This document shows positions 26,156 to 35,000 of a stretch of 64,000 bases of DNA, one piece after another. The DNA comes from Candidatus Edwardsbacteria bacterium RifOxyA12_full_54_48. Lineage in GTDB: Bacteria > Edwardsbacteria > AC1 > EtOH8. Each line of letters opens with the position of its first letter. Position 1 is the first letter of the stretch. The notes beneath the pieces were generated by a model. That model was given only the letters and a program-made list of their open reading frames with translations, ran no database searches and was not told the DNA's origin. A program made the position numbers and the translations under genes. Where the stretch lies: assembly GCA_001777915.1 (NCBI GenBank), contig MFFN01000008.1, positions 62,001 through 126,000 of the forward strand. Direction: 5' to 3'.

Positions 26156-26673
26156 AAATATCCAAGGAGAAGGCCGTCCGGGCTTACATAGGGTTGGGCT
26201 CCAACCTGGGCAAGCGCCTGGGAAACATCCGGAGCGCCATCGCCGCGCTGGAACAGGTCCCGGGCATCATCATTATGAACACCTCGTCGGTCTACGAGAC
26301 CGAGCCGGTGGGAAACGTCAACCAGCCGAAGTTCCTCAATTCGGTGATGGAGATCGAGACCCGGCTGCCGGCCGCCGAACTGCTGATCTCCCTGCAGCGG
26401 ATAGAAAAACACCTGGGCCGGAAGCGGCAGCGGAAAGATGAACCCCGGATCATCGACCTGGACATCCTGTACTACGATCAGCTGGTGACCAGCACCGAGC
26501 AGCTGACCCTCCCCCATGCCCAGGCCGCCATGAGGGCCTTCGTGATGGTCCCCCTGCTGGAGATCGCCCCGGATCTGGTCGACCCCTCCCGTAAAAAGAA
26601 AATAAGCGAAATCCTGGCAGGCTTGGATATCGACGGCCAGGGAGTGAGAAAATTAGATAAGAGCAGATATTAA
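26152..26673 (+). CDS. folK: 2-amino-4-hydroxy-6-hydroxymethyldihydropteridine pyrophosphokinase
   Basis: 173 residues; transfers pyrophosphate from ATP to the pterin in folate synthesis. Motifs are [16 protein letters not shown] at the start, [20 protein letters not shown] and the metal-binding [16 protein letters not shown]; the C-terminal [21 protein letters not shown] is typical. Length is normal. It overlaps the deaminase gene by 4 bases and precedes the nucleoside kinase by 4 bases. Confidence 0.95.
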   Translation: MKISKEKAVRAYIGLGSNLGKRLGNIRSAIAALEQVPGIIIMNTSSVYETEPVGNVNQPKFLNSVMEIETRLPAAELLISLQRIEKHLGRKRQRKDEPRIIDLDILYYDQLVTSTEQLTLPHAQAAMRAFVMVPLLEIAPDLVDPSRKKKISEILAGLDIDGQGVRKLDKSRY

Positions 26674-26677
26674 AAAG

Positions 26678-27331
26678 ATGGCACAGATACCCAACTACAT
26701 AGCGGTGGAGGGCGTGATCGGGGTGGGCAAGACCTCGCTGGCCCGAATGCTGGCCGAGCGCTTCAAATCCAAGCTGGTGCAGGAGGAAGTGGAGGAGAAC
26801 CCCTTCCTGACCAAGTTCTATTCCGACCGGCGGGCCTTCGCCTTCCAGACCCAGATCTTCTTCCTGCTGTCGCGCTTCAAACAGCAGCAGAACCTTTTCC
26901 AGCAGGAGCTGTTCAGCCAGGGCATAGTGTCCGATTACCTGTTCGCCAAGGACAAGATCTTCGCCTACCTGAACCTGGACCAGAACGAGATCTCGCTCTA
27001 CGAGCATATGCTGCCGCTGCTGGAGAGGAACATCAACCAGCCCGACCTGGTGGTCTATCTGCAGGCCGAGGTGGACGTGCTGCTCCGGCGGATCAAACAC
27101 CGGGGGCGGCCCTTCGAGCACGGAATGCAGCGGGAATACCTGGCCGAGCTCTCCGAGGCCTATAATCATTTCTTTTTCCATTATTCCGAGACCCCGCTGT
27201 TGGTGGTGAACGTCAACGACATAGATTTCGTGAACAACCAGGATGATTTCAACGACCTGGTGGCGAAGATCTGCCAGCCCCATCCCGGGACCAGATATTA
27301 TGTGCCGGTGGGCAGCAAGGGCAAGAGGTAG
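26678..27331 (+). CDS. Deoxynucleoside kinase (dAK/dGK type)
   Basis: 217 residues. The P-loop EGVIGVGKTSLA is at 11-22, followed by QEEVEENPFLTKFYSD, the DYLFAKDKIF region (DRS-like motif) and a lid around RGRPFEHGMQREYL. This matches the dNK family that phosphorylates deoxyadenosine or deoxyguanosine for salvage. It is cytoplasmic. Which base it prefers cannot be told. It ends the glyA-folK run; 75 bases without a clear terminator precede dapA. Confidence 0.9.
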   Translation: MAQIPNYIAVEGVIGVGKTSLARMLAERFKSKLVQEEVEENPFLTKFYSDRRAFAFQTQIFFLLSRFKQQQNLFQQELFSQGIVSDYLFAKDKIFAYLNLDQNEISLYEHMLPLLERNINQPDLVVYLQAEVDVLLRRIKHRGRPFEHGMQREYLAELSEAYNHFFFHYSETPLLVVNVNDIDFVNNQDDFNDLVAKICQPHPGTRYYVPVGSKGKR

Positions 27332-27406
27332 AAGCCGAGACCATGAACAGAGGACTGAAAATGATAATAATCATACCGATAAACAATATTAAGGAGCGGG
27401 ATTAAA

Positions 27407-28288
27407 ATGATAGATTGGAAAGGCTCTTTCGTGGCCATCGTAACGCCGTTCAGAAACGGTACCCTGGACGTACCGGCCCTGGAACGGCTTTTAGATTTTC
27501 ATGCGGCCAACGGCACCGCCGGGGTGGTCTTCGCCGCCACCACCGGGGAGGGGCCGACGGTCCTGCCGGAGGAATACAAAAAGATCGTCGAAACAACCCT
27601 GAAGAAGGCCCAGGGCAAAATGAAGGTCCTGGCCTATACCGGCACCAACGACACCCTGAAAAGCATCACCAAGACCCAGGAGATGGAGAAAATGGGAGTG
27701 GACGGGGCGCTGGTGGTCACTCCTTATTATAACAAGCCCAGCCAGGAGGGGCTTTACCAGCATTTCAAGGCGGTGGCCTCGGCTACCAAACTGCCCATCA
27801 TGCTGTACAACGTCCCCGGCCGGACAGGGGTCTCCCTGGATCCGGCCACTGTCTGCCGCCTGGCCGCCATCGGGAATATCGTGGCCATCAAGGAGGCCTC
27901 GGGAAACCTGGACAATGTCAGCCAGATAATCACTCTATGCGGGGAAAATATGGCGGTGTTCTCTGGAGAGGACTCCCTGACCCTGCCGATGCTGGCCATC
28001 GGGGCCCAAGGGGTGGTATCGGTGGTGGCCAATGTCGCCCCCAAGGATACCGCCAAAATGGTGGATAAATTCCTCAAGGGGGAGGTTGATGGGGCCCGAA
28101 AGATACACCTCAAGCAGTTTTCCCTGATCAAGGCCCTGTTCGTGGAGACCAGCCCCGGGCCGGTCAAGGCCGCCCTGAATCTGATGGGGCTGTGCCATGC
28201 CGAGATGCGGATGCCGCTGGTGGAGGTGTCGGAGGCCACCAAGAAACTGCTTAAAGCCGAGCTGAAAAAATACGGACTTATAGTTTAA
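27407..28288 (+). CDS. dapA: 4-hydroxy-tetrahydrodipicolinate synthase
   Basis: 293 residues catalysing the first step of the lysine/diaminopimelate branch. The TTGE motif is at 45-48, Tyr134 in LYNVPGRTG, and Lys162 in AIKEASG is the Schiff-base residue; the TIM-barrel length is normal. AAGGAG precedes the ATG. No other lysine genes are nearby. The queH gene starts 3 bases later. An N-acetylneuraminate-lyase-like relative is less likely because the pyruvate and semialdehyde motifs match DapA. Confidence 0.95.
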   Translation: MIDWKGSFVAIVTPFRNGTLDVPALERLLDFHAANGTAGVVFAATTGEGPTVLPEEYKKIVETTLKKAQGKMKVLAYTGTNDTLKSITKTQEMEKMGVDGALVVTPYYNKPSQEGLYQHFKAVASATKLPIMLYNVPGRTGVSLDPATVCRLAAIGNIVAIKEASGNLDNVSQIITLCGENMAVFSGEDSLTLPMLAIGAQGVVSVVANVAPKDTAKMVDKFLKGEVDGARKIHLKQFSLIKALFVETSPGPVKAALNLMGLCHAEMRMPLVEVSEATKKLLKAELKKYGLIV

Positions 28289-28291
28289 CCG

Positions 28292-28828
28292 ATGTCCCGG
28301 CTTTTGCTGCATATCTGCTGTGCTCCCTGTCTCTGTTATCCGCACCAGTCGCTGTCGGACGAAAAGGCGGGGATCACCGGTTTCTGGTTCAACCCCAATA
28401 TCCATCCCTACAGGGAATACCAGGCGCGACTGGGCTCGGTCCGCGATTTTGCCCAAAACCACGGACTGGAAATGATCTATGACGATTCCTATCCATTGGA
28501 GGAGAATGTTTCCCTGCTGCTTAAGGACCGCTGCCGGGCCTGTTATTCCATCCGGCTGGAGGCCGCCGCCCGGGAAGCCGCCCAGCGGGGATATGACGGC
28601 TTTTCCACCACCCTGCTGTACAGCATATATCAGAAACACGACCTGATCAGGGGCCTGGGGGCGGAGATCGGCCGGGAACACGGGGTGAAATTCATCTACC
28701 GGGATTTCAGAAAAGGCTGGGAGGAGGGCCGGACCAAGGCAATGGAACTGGACCTTTACCGCCAAAAATATTGCGGCTGCATCTTCAGCGAGCGGGACAG
28801 ATATATGAAAACCAAAAAGAAAATATAA
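28292..28828 (+). CDS. queH: Epoxyqueuosine reductase QueH
   Basis: 178 residues (former DUF208). It reduces epoxyqueuosine to queuosine in tRNA. Conserved cysteines are visible as HICCAPC (9, 10, 13), CRAC (81-84) and CGC (161-163), which hold the Fe-S and second metal site; SGxLYSIYQKHDLI-like TLLYSIYQKHDLI is present. It replaces the unrelated QueG. queA and tgt lie about 5 kb downstream in the same direction. Confidence 0.94.
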   Translation: MSRLLLHICCAPCLCYPHQSLSDEKAGITGFWFNPNIHPYREYQARLGSVRDFAQNHGLEMIYDDSYPLEENVSLLLKDRCRACYSIRLEAAAREAAQRGYDGFSTTLLYSIYQKHDLIRGLGAEIGREHGVKFIYRDFRKGWEEGRTKAMELDLYRQKYCGCIFSERDRYMKTKKKI

Positions 28829-28846
28829 AAGATCAAAAAAAGGACG

Positions 28847-29272
28847 ATGAATCAGAAAAAGGAAAATATCCTGCGCTTCGGGGTCTCGGTGGAGGAGAGC
28901 CTGGTCGAGAAATTCGAAAAACTCATCCGACGCAAGGGATACACCAACCGTTCCGAGGCCATCCGGGACATGATCCGAAATCTGCTGGCGGCCCAGGCGG
29001 CCGAGAGGGGGCAGGAGATGGTGGGGGCCATTCTGATAATCTACGACCATCACCGGCCGCACCTGGTGGAGAAACTGCTGGCCCTGCAGCATGACGCCGA
29101 CGCCGAGATCGTCGCCTCCCAGCATGTCCATCTGGACCACCATCACTGCATGGAGACCATCATAGTCAGGGGGCCGGTGGAAAAACTGGAGGACCTTCAG
29201 GGAAGGATCGGGGCCCTGAAAGGGGTGGGCCAGTGCCTGCTGTCCCGGGCCAGCTGTCAGGTGCTGCACTGA
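28847..29272 (+). CDS. nikR: Nickel-responsive regulator NikR
   Basis: 141 residues: an N-terminal ribbon-helix-helix DNA-binding domain (ILRFGVSVEESLVEKFEKLI, NRSEAIRDMIRNLL) and a C-terminal ACT-like nickel domain. The square-planar ligands are His82, His93, His95 and Cys101, with the same 11-2-6 spacing as E. coli NikR. It should repress nickel import when nickel is plentiful. The palindrome 32 bases downstream, in front of the nickel operon, is its probable operator. Confidence 0.96.
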   Translation: MNQKKENILRFGVSVEESLVEKFEKLIRRKGYTNRSEAIRDMIRNLLAAQAAERGQEMVGAILIIYDHHRPHLVEKLLALQHDADAEIVASQHVHLDHHHCMETIIVRGPVEKLEDLQGRIGALKGVGQCLLSRASCQVLH

Positions 29273-29289
29273 CGGCAGAATAAATTACC

Positions 29290-29318
29290 TTGACAGGTTT
29301 TGTAAATCGTGCTACAAT
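29290..29318 (+). promoter_or_regulatory. Strong sigma-70-type promoter of the nickel operon
   Basis: Consensus TTGACA (29290-29295), exact 17-base spacer, TACAAT (29313-29318). The -10 lies inside the left arm and loop of the NikR-type palindrome. Confidence 0.9.
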
Positions 29319-29340
29319 TATATTAATCGTAGCACGATTT
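29304..29340. promoter_or_regulatory. Probable NikR operator
   Basis: Perfect 12-base inverted arms AAATCGTGCTAC and GTAGCACGATTT with a 13-base AT-rich spacer. The inner GTGCTAC-N13-GTAGCAC closely resembles the GTGTTAC-N13/14-GTAACAC sites predicted for NikR in other bacteria. It overlaps the -10 and the start region, so binding should block transcription. Confidence 0.85.
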
Positions 29341-29369
29341 TAATTTATAAGAGGGCAAGGAATTCTGGG

Positions 29370-30065
29370 ATGCTGAGAATGTTTTTGGGGATCATGCTGG
29401 TTTGGTTTGCCGGCTGGGCGCAGGCCGCCCGGCCGCTGGACACCGACGACGCCGGAACGGTGGAGAAAGGGAAATCGGAAACGGAGGTATCGTTCGACCA
29501 TTGCCAATACCGGCCGGACGGGACCTGCCAGGTTCCGGGGATCGCCATCAAACACGGCCTGACCGACCGCCTGGACCTCGGGCTGGGCTTTTCCCACAGC
29601 ACCGATCAGGATGCCGACGGAAACACTGTTGGCTGGGGGATGTCACCGCTGGAAGTGGGCTTTAAAATGGCTCTGCTGAAAGAACATCAAACACTGCCGG
29701 ATATCTCCTTAAGCGCCGGCTTCGAGACCGGCTCAGCCGGATACGGCCTCAATCTTATCTTCAGCCGGGAATATGGAGATCTGGGCCTGCACTATGACCT
29801 GGGTTACAATTCATCCGGGGAAGCCTTGGTCCGGGGCAGCATCGGAACCTCCCTGGCGGCCGAATATACCTTTGCCGACAAGTACCGGATCTGCGCCGAG
29901 CTCAACGGGGAGATCTTGGATGACCGCTCGGAGGTCATTGGGAACAGCGGTCTGATAGGCGGCTCGATTACATTGGGTCCGGTTGACTGGGACCTGGGCA
30001 TCCGAATTCATGATCAGCGCGGCCCCCAGACCACAATCACCACGGGCATCACCGCAGGATTTTAA
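29370..30065 (+). CDS. Outer-membrane beta-barrel in the nickel operon
   Basis: 231 residues with a signal peptide (cleavage near AQA-ARP) and amphipathic beta strands ending ITAGF, with a terminal Phe typical of BAM substrates. It resembles the MetA/phenol-degradation-type transporter barrels (IAIKHGLTDRLDLGLGFSH). As the first gene behind the NikR-controlled promoter, it is a good candidate outer-membrane entry route for nickel or a nickel complex. That role is inferred from position alone. Confidence 0.75.
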   Translation: MLRMFLGIMLVWFAGWAQAARPLDTDDAGTVEKGKSETEVSFDHCQYRPDGTCQVPGIAIKHGLTDRLDLGLGFSHSTDQDADGNTVGWGMSPLEVGFKMALLKEHQTLPDISLSAGFETGSAGYGLNLIFSREYGDLGLHYDLGYNSSGEALVRGSIGTSLAAEYTFADKYRICAELNGEILDDRSEVIGNSGLIGGSITLGPVDWDLGIRIHDQRGPQTTITTGITAGF

Positions 30066-30081
30066 CAACAAGGAGAGGAAA

Positions 30082-30948
30082 ATGAAAACCTGGACTTTGT
30101 CGCTGGCATCGGCGGTGATTTTGCTGGCCGGCTGCTCAAAAAAGGAAGAGCCAGCCCGGCTGACTGTGGTCACCTCCTTCTATCCCATGTACATCATGAC
30201 CGCCAATATCGTCAAGGATGTTCCGGGGGTCAAACTGATCAACATGGCCCCGCCTTTCACCGGCTGCCTGCATGACTATCAGATGACGCCCCAGGACATG
30301 AAGACCCTGAGCCGGGCTGATATTCTGGTGATCAACGGGGCCGGGATGGAGTCATTTCTGGACGATGTGATCCGGCAGAACACCAAGCTGTCGGTAATAG
30401 ATGCCAGCAAGAATATCGAGTTGATCGAAGAAAAGGGCCACGCCAACCCCCATATATTTGCCAGCATTTCCGGGGCCATCCAACAGGTGCGCAATATCGC
30501 GGCCGGGCTGGAGAGGGCCGATCCGGAATACATCGGCTATTATCGGGAGAATGTCCAACGGTATCTGGTGAAGCTGGAATCGCTCAAAGCCAGGATGAAC
30601 TTAGCCCTCAAGGATGTCCAGAACAGGAATATCATCACCTTTCACGAGGCCTTTCCCTATTTTGCCCGGGAATTCGATCTGAACATCATGGCGGTGATAG
30701 AAAGAGAACCGGGCTCCGAGCCCAGCGCCGGCGACCTGGCCCAAATCATCGAGCTAGTAAGAAAAAACAAGGTCAAAGCCATCTTCGCCGAGCCCCAGTA
30801 TCCGGCCGGGTCCGCCCGGGTGATTGCCCGGGAGACCGGGGCCGAGGTCTACACGCTTGATCCCGCGGTCACCGGACCCATGGAGCCGGAGGCCTATGTT
30901 CAGGCCATGGAGAAGAATCTGGAAGTGCTGAAGGAAGCGTTAAAGTAG
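30082..30948 (+). CDS. ZnuA-like metal-binding lipoprotein
   Basis: 288 residues; ATG 30082 is chosen over an upstream in-frame start because AGGAG precedes it and a lipoprotein signal follows (LLAGC, Cys18). The cluster-9 binding-protein fold has likely metal ligands His64 (GCLHDYQMTP), His124 (ANPHIFAS) and His188 (TFHEAF), and GxEPSAGDL in the second lobe. The usual His-rich loop is short. In this operon it would deliver nickel (or cobalt) to the NikMNQO importer, an unusual pairing of an ABC-type binding protein with an ECF transporter. Confidence 0.85.
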   Translation: MKTWTLSLASAVILLAGCSKKEEPARLTVVTSFYPMYIMTANIVKDVPGVKLINMAPPFTGCLHDYQMTPQDMKTLSRADILVINGAGMESFLDDVIRQNTKLSVIDASKNIELIEEKGHANPHIFASISGAIQQVRNIAAGLERADPEYIGYYRENVQRYLVKLESLKARMNLALKDVQNRNIITFHEAFPYFAREFDLNIMAVIEREPGSEPSAGDLAQIIELVRKNKVKAIFAEPQYPAGSARVIARETGAEVYTLDPAVTGPMEPEAYVQAMEKNLEVLKEALK

Positions 30949-30977
30949 TCCAAATACATATTGAGGAGCAATGTAAC

Positions 30978-32024
30978 ATGCACATGGCAGATGCCCTGAT
31001 CTCGCCGGCGGTGGGCGGAGCAATGTGGGCCGCCACCGCAGGAGTGGCCGCCTATTCCATCAAAAAGGTCCAAGAGGGGTTGGACCAGAAAAAAATTCCC
31101 CTGATGGGCGTGATGGGGGCCTTCATCTTTGCCGCCCAGATGATAAATTTCTCAATACCCGGCACCGGTTCCAGCGGGCATCTGGGCGGGGGGTTGCTGC
31201 TGGCCATACTATTGGGCCCCTATGCCGGGTTCCTGACCATGTCCTCCATCCTTATAATTCAGGCCCTGTTCTTCGCCGACGGCGGCTTGCTGGCTCTGGG
31301 TTCCAATATCATCAACATGGGTTTTTTCACCTGTTTTGTGGCCTATCCGCTGATCTATAAAAAAATGATCGGGAAAGATATTTCCCCCAAACGGATCATG
31401 ATCGCATCGATGGCTGCCGCCATCATTGGACTTCAGCTGGGGGCTTTTGCAGTGGTCCTGGAAACGCTGTTCTCCGGCAAGACCGAACTGCCGTTCAGCA
31501 CTTTCGTTCTCTTGATGCAGCCCATCCATCTGGCCATCGGGATGGTCGAGGGATTGGTGACCGCGGCGGTGATATCCTTCGTCTGGAAGGCCCGGCCGGA
31601 GATCATGGAAAGGGCGTCATTGAACCAGGCCCTGGGCGGCGGCCTGTCCCTTAAAAAGGTGATGACCGGCCTGGCGGCGGCGGCGGTATTGACCGGGGCG
31701 GTGCTCTCCTGGTTCGCCTCCACCCATCCCGACGGCTTGGAATGGGCCATGTTCAGAACCTCCGGCCAGGAGGAATTGGAGGCCGCCGACCCGGCTCATG
31801 AAAAACTGGCCGCAGTGCAGCAGAGGACCGCTTTTCTGCCGGATTACGGGTTCAAGGTTTCCGGAGGCGAAAGGCCGGCCGGTGAACAAAACGAAAAATG
31901 GCCGGCGGTCAACGGCGGCACCAGCCTCTCCGGACTGGTGGGCGGCATGATGACCCTGCTGTTGGCGGCCTTTATGGGCTTCATTATCAACCTGAGCAAT
32001 AAAACCAAGAAAAAGTCAGCCTAA
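30978..32024 (+). CDS. nikMN: NikMN nickel-specific ECF substrate component (M-N fusion)
   Basis: 348 residues. The N terminus MHMADALISP supplies the Met1-His2 metal site of CbiM/NikM proteins. About six membrane segments follow to residue 235, then an N-domain with PDGLEW and a final membrane helix. Fusion of M and N is common in nickel systems. Together with NikQ and NikO it forms the import complex in the inner membrane. Confidence 0.94.
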   Translation: MHMADALISPAVGGAMWAATAGVAAYSIKKVQEGLDQKKIPLMGVMGAFIFAAQMINFSIPGTGSSGHLGGGLLLAILLGPYAGFLTMSSILIIQALFFADGGLLALGSNIINMGFFTCFVAYPLIYKKMIGKDISPKRIMIASMAAAIIGLQLGAFAVVLETLFSGKTELPFSTFVLLMQPIHLAIGMVEGLVTAAVISFVWKARPEIMERASLNQALGGGLSLKKVMTGLAAAAVLTGAVLSWFASTHPDGLEWAMFRTSGQEELEAADPAHEKLAAVQQRTAFLPDYGFKVSGGERPAGEQNEKWPAVNGGTSLSGLVGGMMTLLLAAFMGFIINLSNKTKKKSA

Positions 32025-32094
32025 AAAACAAACAGACCACCGATAGGATATGAAGGCCCAATTAATAAACTTTATAAATAAGTATTTGTGTCTT

Positions 32095-32157
32095 GGTGCC
32101 ACTTCGAAAGGGGTACAGTGAACCTGTCGAACTGCTCAGTGCATAGCTTTGTGGTAA
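32095..32157. repeat. Nested palindromic repeat between nikMN and nikQ
   Basis: An outer pair of the CTTGGTG / CTTTGTGG type holds an inner CACTTCGA...TCAGTGC palindrome, the same inner unit (other orientation) as at 51561 and 51685. It sits inside the nickel operon without interrupting a gene. Confidence 0.6.
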
Positions 32158-32172
32158 AAAATTATTGAGTAT

Positions 32173-32982
32173 ATGTCCAATATCATAAACGCCATATATA
32201 ACATCCGGCAGTTTGACGAGCTGGCCGGCCGGGATTCCTTCATCCACCGATTGCATCCCCTGGCCAAGCTGCTGTCCACCCTGGTTTACACGGTGCTGCT
32301 GGTCTCCTACGACAAGTACGCCACAATTGCCCTGCTGCCTTTGGTATTCTTTCCGGTATTCGTTGCAGCAGCAGCGAAAATCCCCGTGGACCCCCTGTTA
32401 AAGCGTCTCTTGTACATCGAACCGATGATAGTGGGCATAGGTCTTTTGAACCCCTTGTTCGATCAGGGGACCGTAAATTATTTGGGATATACGATGTCGT
32501 CCGGATGGCTGATCTTCTGGTCGATATTTTTAAAAGGGACCCTGGCCGTGACCTCGGCCCTGCTGCTGATAGCCACCACCGGTATGGATGGGGTGGCGCT
32601 TTCCCTGAGAAAACTGAAGGTTCCCAGGATATTCGTTCTCCAGATGATCCTGACCTACCGGTACATATCCGTTCTGCTGGAGGAGGCCGCCAGAACCGTC
32701 CAGGCTTACGCCTTGCGGGCTTTCAGTTCCCAAGGGCTTAAACGGGAGGTGTGGGGCCCGCTGCTGGGGCAGATCCTTTTAAGGACCGTGGACCGGGCCC
32801 AGAGGGTCTATGATGCCATGTGCCTGCGGGGCTTTAGAGGCGAATACCATACCGGAAAAGGGCCGGGGGCGGGCTGGATCGACATCATGTATGTATCGAC
32901 CTGGGGCGCATTTTTTGCCCTGTCCCGCATGATAAACCTCCCCTTGTGGCTGGGAAACGTGATGACGGGAGTTTCAAAATGA
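32173..32982 (+). CDS. nikQ: NikQ/CbiQ transmembrane coupling protein (EcfT)
   Basis: 269 residues with several membrane helices and the EcfT signature region near the C terminus (VQAYALRAFSSQG, AMCLRGFRGEY: two A/C-R-G/A motifs that contact the ATPase). It links NikMN to NikO. Its stop overlaps the nikO start by ATGA. Confidence 0.92.
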   Translation: MSNIINAIYNIRQFDELAGRDSFIHRLHPLAKLLSTLVYTVLLVSYDKYATIALLPLVFFPVFVAAAAKIPVDPLLKRLLYIEPMIVGIGLLNPLFDQGTVNYLGYTMSSGWLIFWSIFLKGTLAVTSALLLIATTGMDGVALSLRKLKVPRIFVLQMILTYRYISVLLEEAARTVQAYALRAFSSQGLKREVWGPLLGQILLRTVDRAQRVYDAMCLRGFRGEYHTGKGPGAGWIDIMYVSTWGAFFALSRMINLPLWLGNVMTGVSK

Positions 32983-33746
32983 GCCATCATATCACCGAGG
33001 CCAAAGATCTATTCTATTCCTATCCCGACGGCCATCAGGCCGTCAACGGCCTGTCCTTCCGCATCCACCACGGGGAATCGGTGGGCATCATCGGCGCCAA
33101 CGGGGCGGGGAAATCCACCCTGCTGATGCTTTTGACGGACATTCTTACGCCGGCAAGGGGCGAGGTGGTCATCGGCGAGGTCGGGCTTACCAAGCACACC
33201 CTGAACATGATCCGGCAGAGGCTGGGGATGGTGTTCCAGAATCCCGACGACCAGCTGTTCATGACCACGGTCCATGACGACGTGGCCTTCGGCCCGCGCA
33301 ACCTGAAGATCGACGAGCCCCAGGTGGAGCAGAGGGTGGTCTCAGCGTTGGAACAGGTCGGCATACTGCATCTTAAAGACCGGGCCCCGTTCCATCTCTC
33401 GGCCGGGGAAAAACGGGCCGCCGCCATCGCCACGGTGCTGTCCATGTCCCCGGACATCCTGATACTGGACGAGCCCACCTCTTCGCTGGACCCCAAGTCC
33501 CGGCGGCGTTTGATGAATATACTCAGGGGATTCGAGCATACCAAGATAATCACCTCCCACGATCTGGATATGGTGCTGGAGATCTGTCAGCGGGTCATCG
33601 TCATGAAAGACGGACAGGCCATAGCCGACGGCCCGGCCAAAGATATTCTGACGAACCAGGGATTGATGGAGGAGGCCGGCCTGGAGATCCCCTTAAGCCT
33701 GCAAGGGTGCCCGGTGTGCGGAAGATCGAAATCGGGCACAGATTAA
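32979..33746 (+). CDS. nikO: NikO/CbiO ATPase of the nickel ECF transporter
   Basis: 255 residues. The start MSHHITEAK at 32979 overlaps the nikQ stop and is preferred to the longer frame. Walker A GANGAGKST, signature LSAGEKRAAA, Walker B ILILDEPTSSLD, followed by the switch His in TSHDLD. The C-terminal CPVCGRSKSG adds a Cys pair that may bind metal. It powers nickel import. Confidence 0.94.
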   Translation: MSHHITEAKDLFYSYPDGHQAVNGLSFRIHHGESVGIIGANGAGKSTLLMLLTDILTPARGEVVIGEVGLTKHTLNMIRQRLGMVFQNPDDQLFMTTVHDDVAFGPRNLKIDEPQVEQRVVSALEQVGILHLKDRAPFHLSAGEKRAAAIATVLSMSPDILILDEPTSSLDPKSRRRLMNILRGFEHTKIITSHDLDMVLEICQRVIVMKDGQAIADGPAKDILTNQGLMEEAGLEIPLSLQGCPVCGRSKSGTD

Positions 33747-33783
33747 CGCTGATCAGGTGGATCAAATATAGATGCTTTTCGAG

Positions 33784-33808
33784 GACGCCTTAAAAGGCGT
33801 CTTTTTTA
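33784..33808 (+). terminator. Rho-independent terminator of the nickel operon
   Basis: GACGCC stem and GGCGTC complement with a short loop, followed by six T residues. Confidence 0.93.
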
Positions 33809-33812
33809 TGAA

Positions 33813-33841
33813 TTGAACAAACCAGTATCATATGCTATAAT
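33813..33841 (+). promoter_or_regulatory. Sigma-70-type promoter of queA-tgt
   Basis: TTGAAC, 17-base spacer, consensus TATAAT, starting just after the nickel operon terminator and ending 43 bases before the queA ATG. Confidence 0.8.
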
Positions 33842-33883
33842 AAAATCAAGGTATGATTCAAAATAAAACAGCTGACGATTCTG

Positions 33884-34909
33884 ATGAATATGAAACTCTC
33901 CTCCTTTGACTATAATCTCCCTCCGGAGCTTATCGCCAAAAGCCCCGCCGAGAAGCGGGATGCCTCCCGGCTGATGGTGCTTCATCGCGGTGACGGCCGG
34001 ATAGAACACCGCCGGTTCAGTGATATCGTTGAGTACCTAAGGCCCTCCGATATCCTGGTGGTCAACAATACCAGGGTGATCCCGGCCCGGCTGATGGGCC
34101 ATAAAAAAAGGACCGGGGGAGAAGTGGAGATCCTTTTATTGCGGCAGGAGGCTGAAAGCCGGTGGAACTGCTTGGTTCGTCCCGGGCGCCGCCTGATGCC
34201 GGGGGCCAAGGTCGGGTTCGGGGACGGGATGATGGAGGCTGAGATAATTGAATACCGCCCGGGCGGACAGAGGCTGGTCAGATTCACTCATCAGGGCGAC
34301 TTTTATGTAACTCTGGAAAAGGTGGGGCAGGTGCCCCTGCCGCCCTATATCGACCGAGGTCCCCATCAGGCGGACAAGGACCGCTATCAGACCATCTATG
34401 CCAAGGACGCCGGGGCGGTGGCTGCGCCGACCGCCGGCCTGCACTTCACACCGGAGCTGATGGAGAGGATCAAGGCCAAAGGGGTCGAAGTGCTGGAGAT
34501 CCTTTTGCATGTCGGCTGGGGAACCTTCAAGGGGGTGGAGGCCGATGATATCCGGGAACACAAGATGGAGGCCGAGTACTATAATATCAGTCAGGCAGTG
34601 GCGGTGATATTAAAAAATGGGAAATTGGAAAATCGTAGAATCGTGGCCGTGGGAACAACCACCAGCCGGGCTTTGGAGAGTTTTGGGCAGAGCGGCCAGC
34701 TGTCGGATTGGACCGAGATATTCATATACCCGCCGTATGAGTTCAAATTAGTAGATTCGATGATCACCAATTTCCATCTGCCGAAATCCACCCTGATCAT
34801 GCTGGTGTCGGCCCTGGCCGGGCGGGAGAAGGTAATGAGGGCCTACCAAGAGGCAATTCAGGAAAAGTATCGTTTCTATAGCTACGGCGACGCCATGATG
34901 ATAGTCTGA
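33884..34909 (+). CDS. queA: S-adenosylmethionine:tRNA ribosyltransferase-isomerase
   Basis: 341 residues; uses SAM to convert preQ1-tRNA to epoxyqueuosine-tRNA. Family blocks: FDYNLPPELIAKSPAEKRDASRLMVL, DILVVNNTRVIPARL, AVAAPTAGLHFTPEL, HVGWGTFKGVEADDIREHKMEAEYY and FHLPKSTLIMLVSALAG. ATG 33884 or ATG 33890 could start it; no clear ribosome-binding site decides. tgt follows after 91 bases. Confidence 0.96.
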   Translation: MNMKLSSFDYNLPPELIAKSPAEKRDASRLMVLHRGDGRIEHRRFSDIVEYLRPSDILVVNNTRVIPARLMGHKKRTGGEVEILLLRQEAESRWNCLVRPGRRLMPGAKVGFGDGMMEAEIIEYRPGGQRLVRFTHQGDFYVTLEKVGQVPLPPYIDRGPHQADKDRYQTIYAKDAGAVAAPTAGLHFTPELMERIKAKGVEVLEILLHVGWGTFKGVEADDIREHKMEAEYYNISQAVAVILKNGKLENRRIVAVGTTTSRALESFGQSGQLSDWTEIFIYPPYEFKLVDSMITNFHLPKSTLIMLVSALAGREKVMRAYQEAIQEKYRFYSYGDAMMIV

Positions 34910-34910
34910 A

Positions 34911-34958
34911 CCACCCCCAACCCCCTCCTTGATCAAGGAGGGGATGTAGGGGAGGTCT
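34911..34958. repeat. MITE-like hairpin repeat between queA and tgt
   Basis: Starts in CCACCCCCAACCCC, has a CTCCTTGATCAAGGAG palindrome in the centre, and ends GTAGGGGAGGTC, matching the GACCTCACCC-type family. Confidence 0.65.
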
Positions 34959-35000
34959 ATTTATAAAAGAGCCATAACCCATTCAGTCCAACGAAAAGAA

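Noticed and set aside
33842-33883. preQ1 riboswitch before queA
   Set aside because: The leader is too short and lacks the C-rich loop and A-rich tail expected for preQ1 aptamers.
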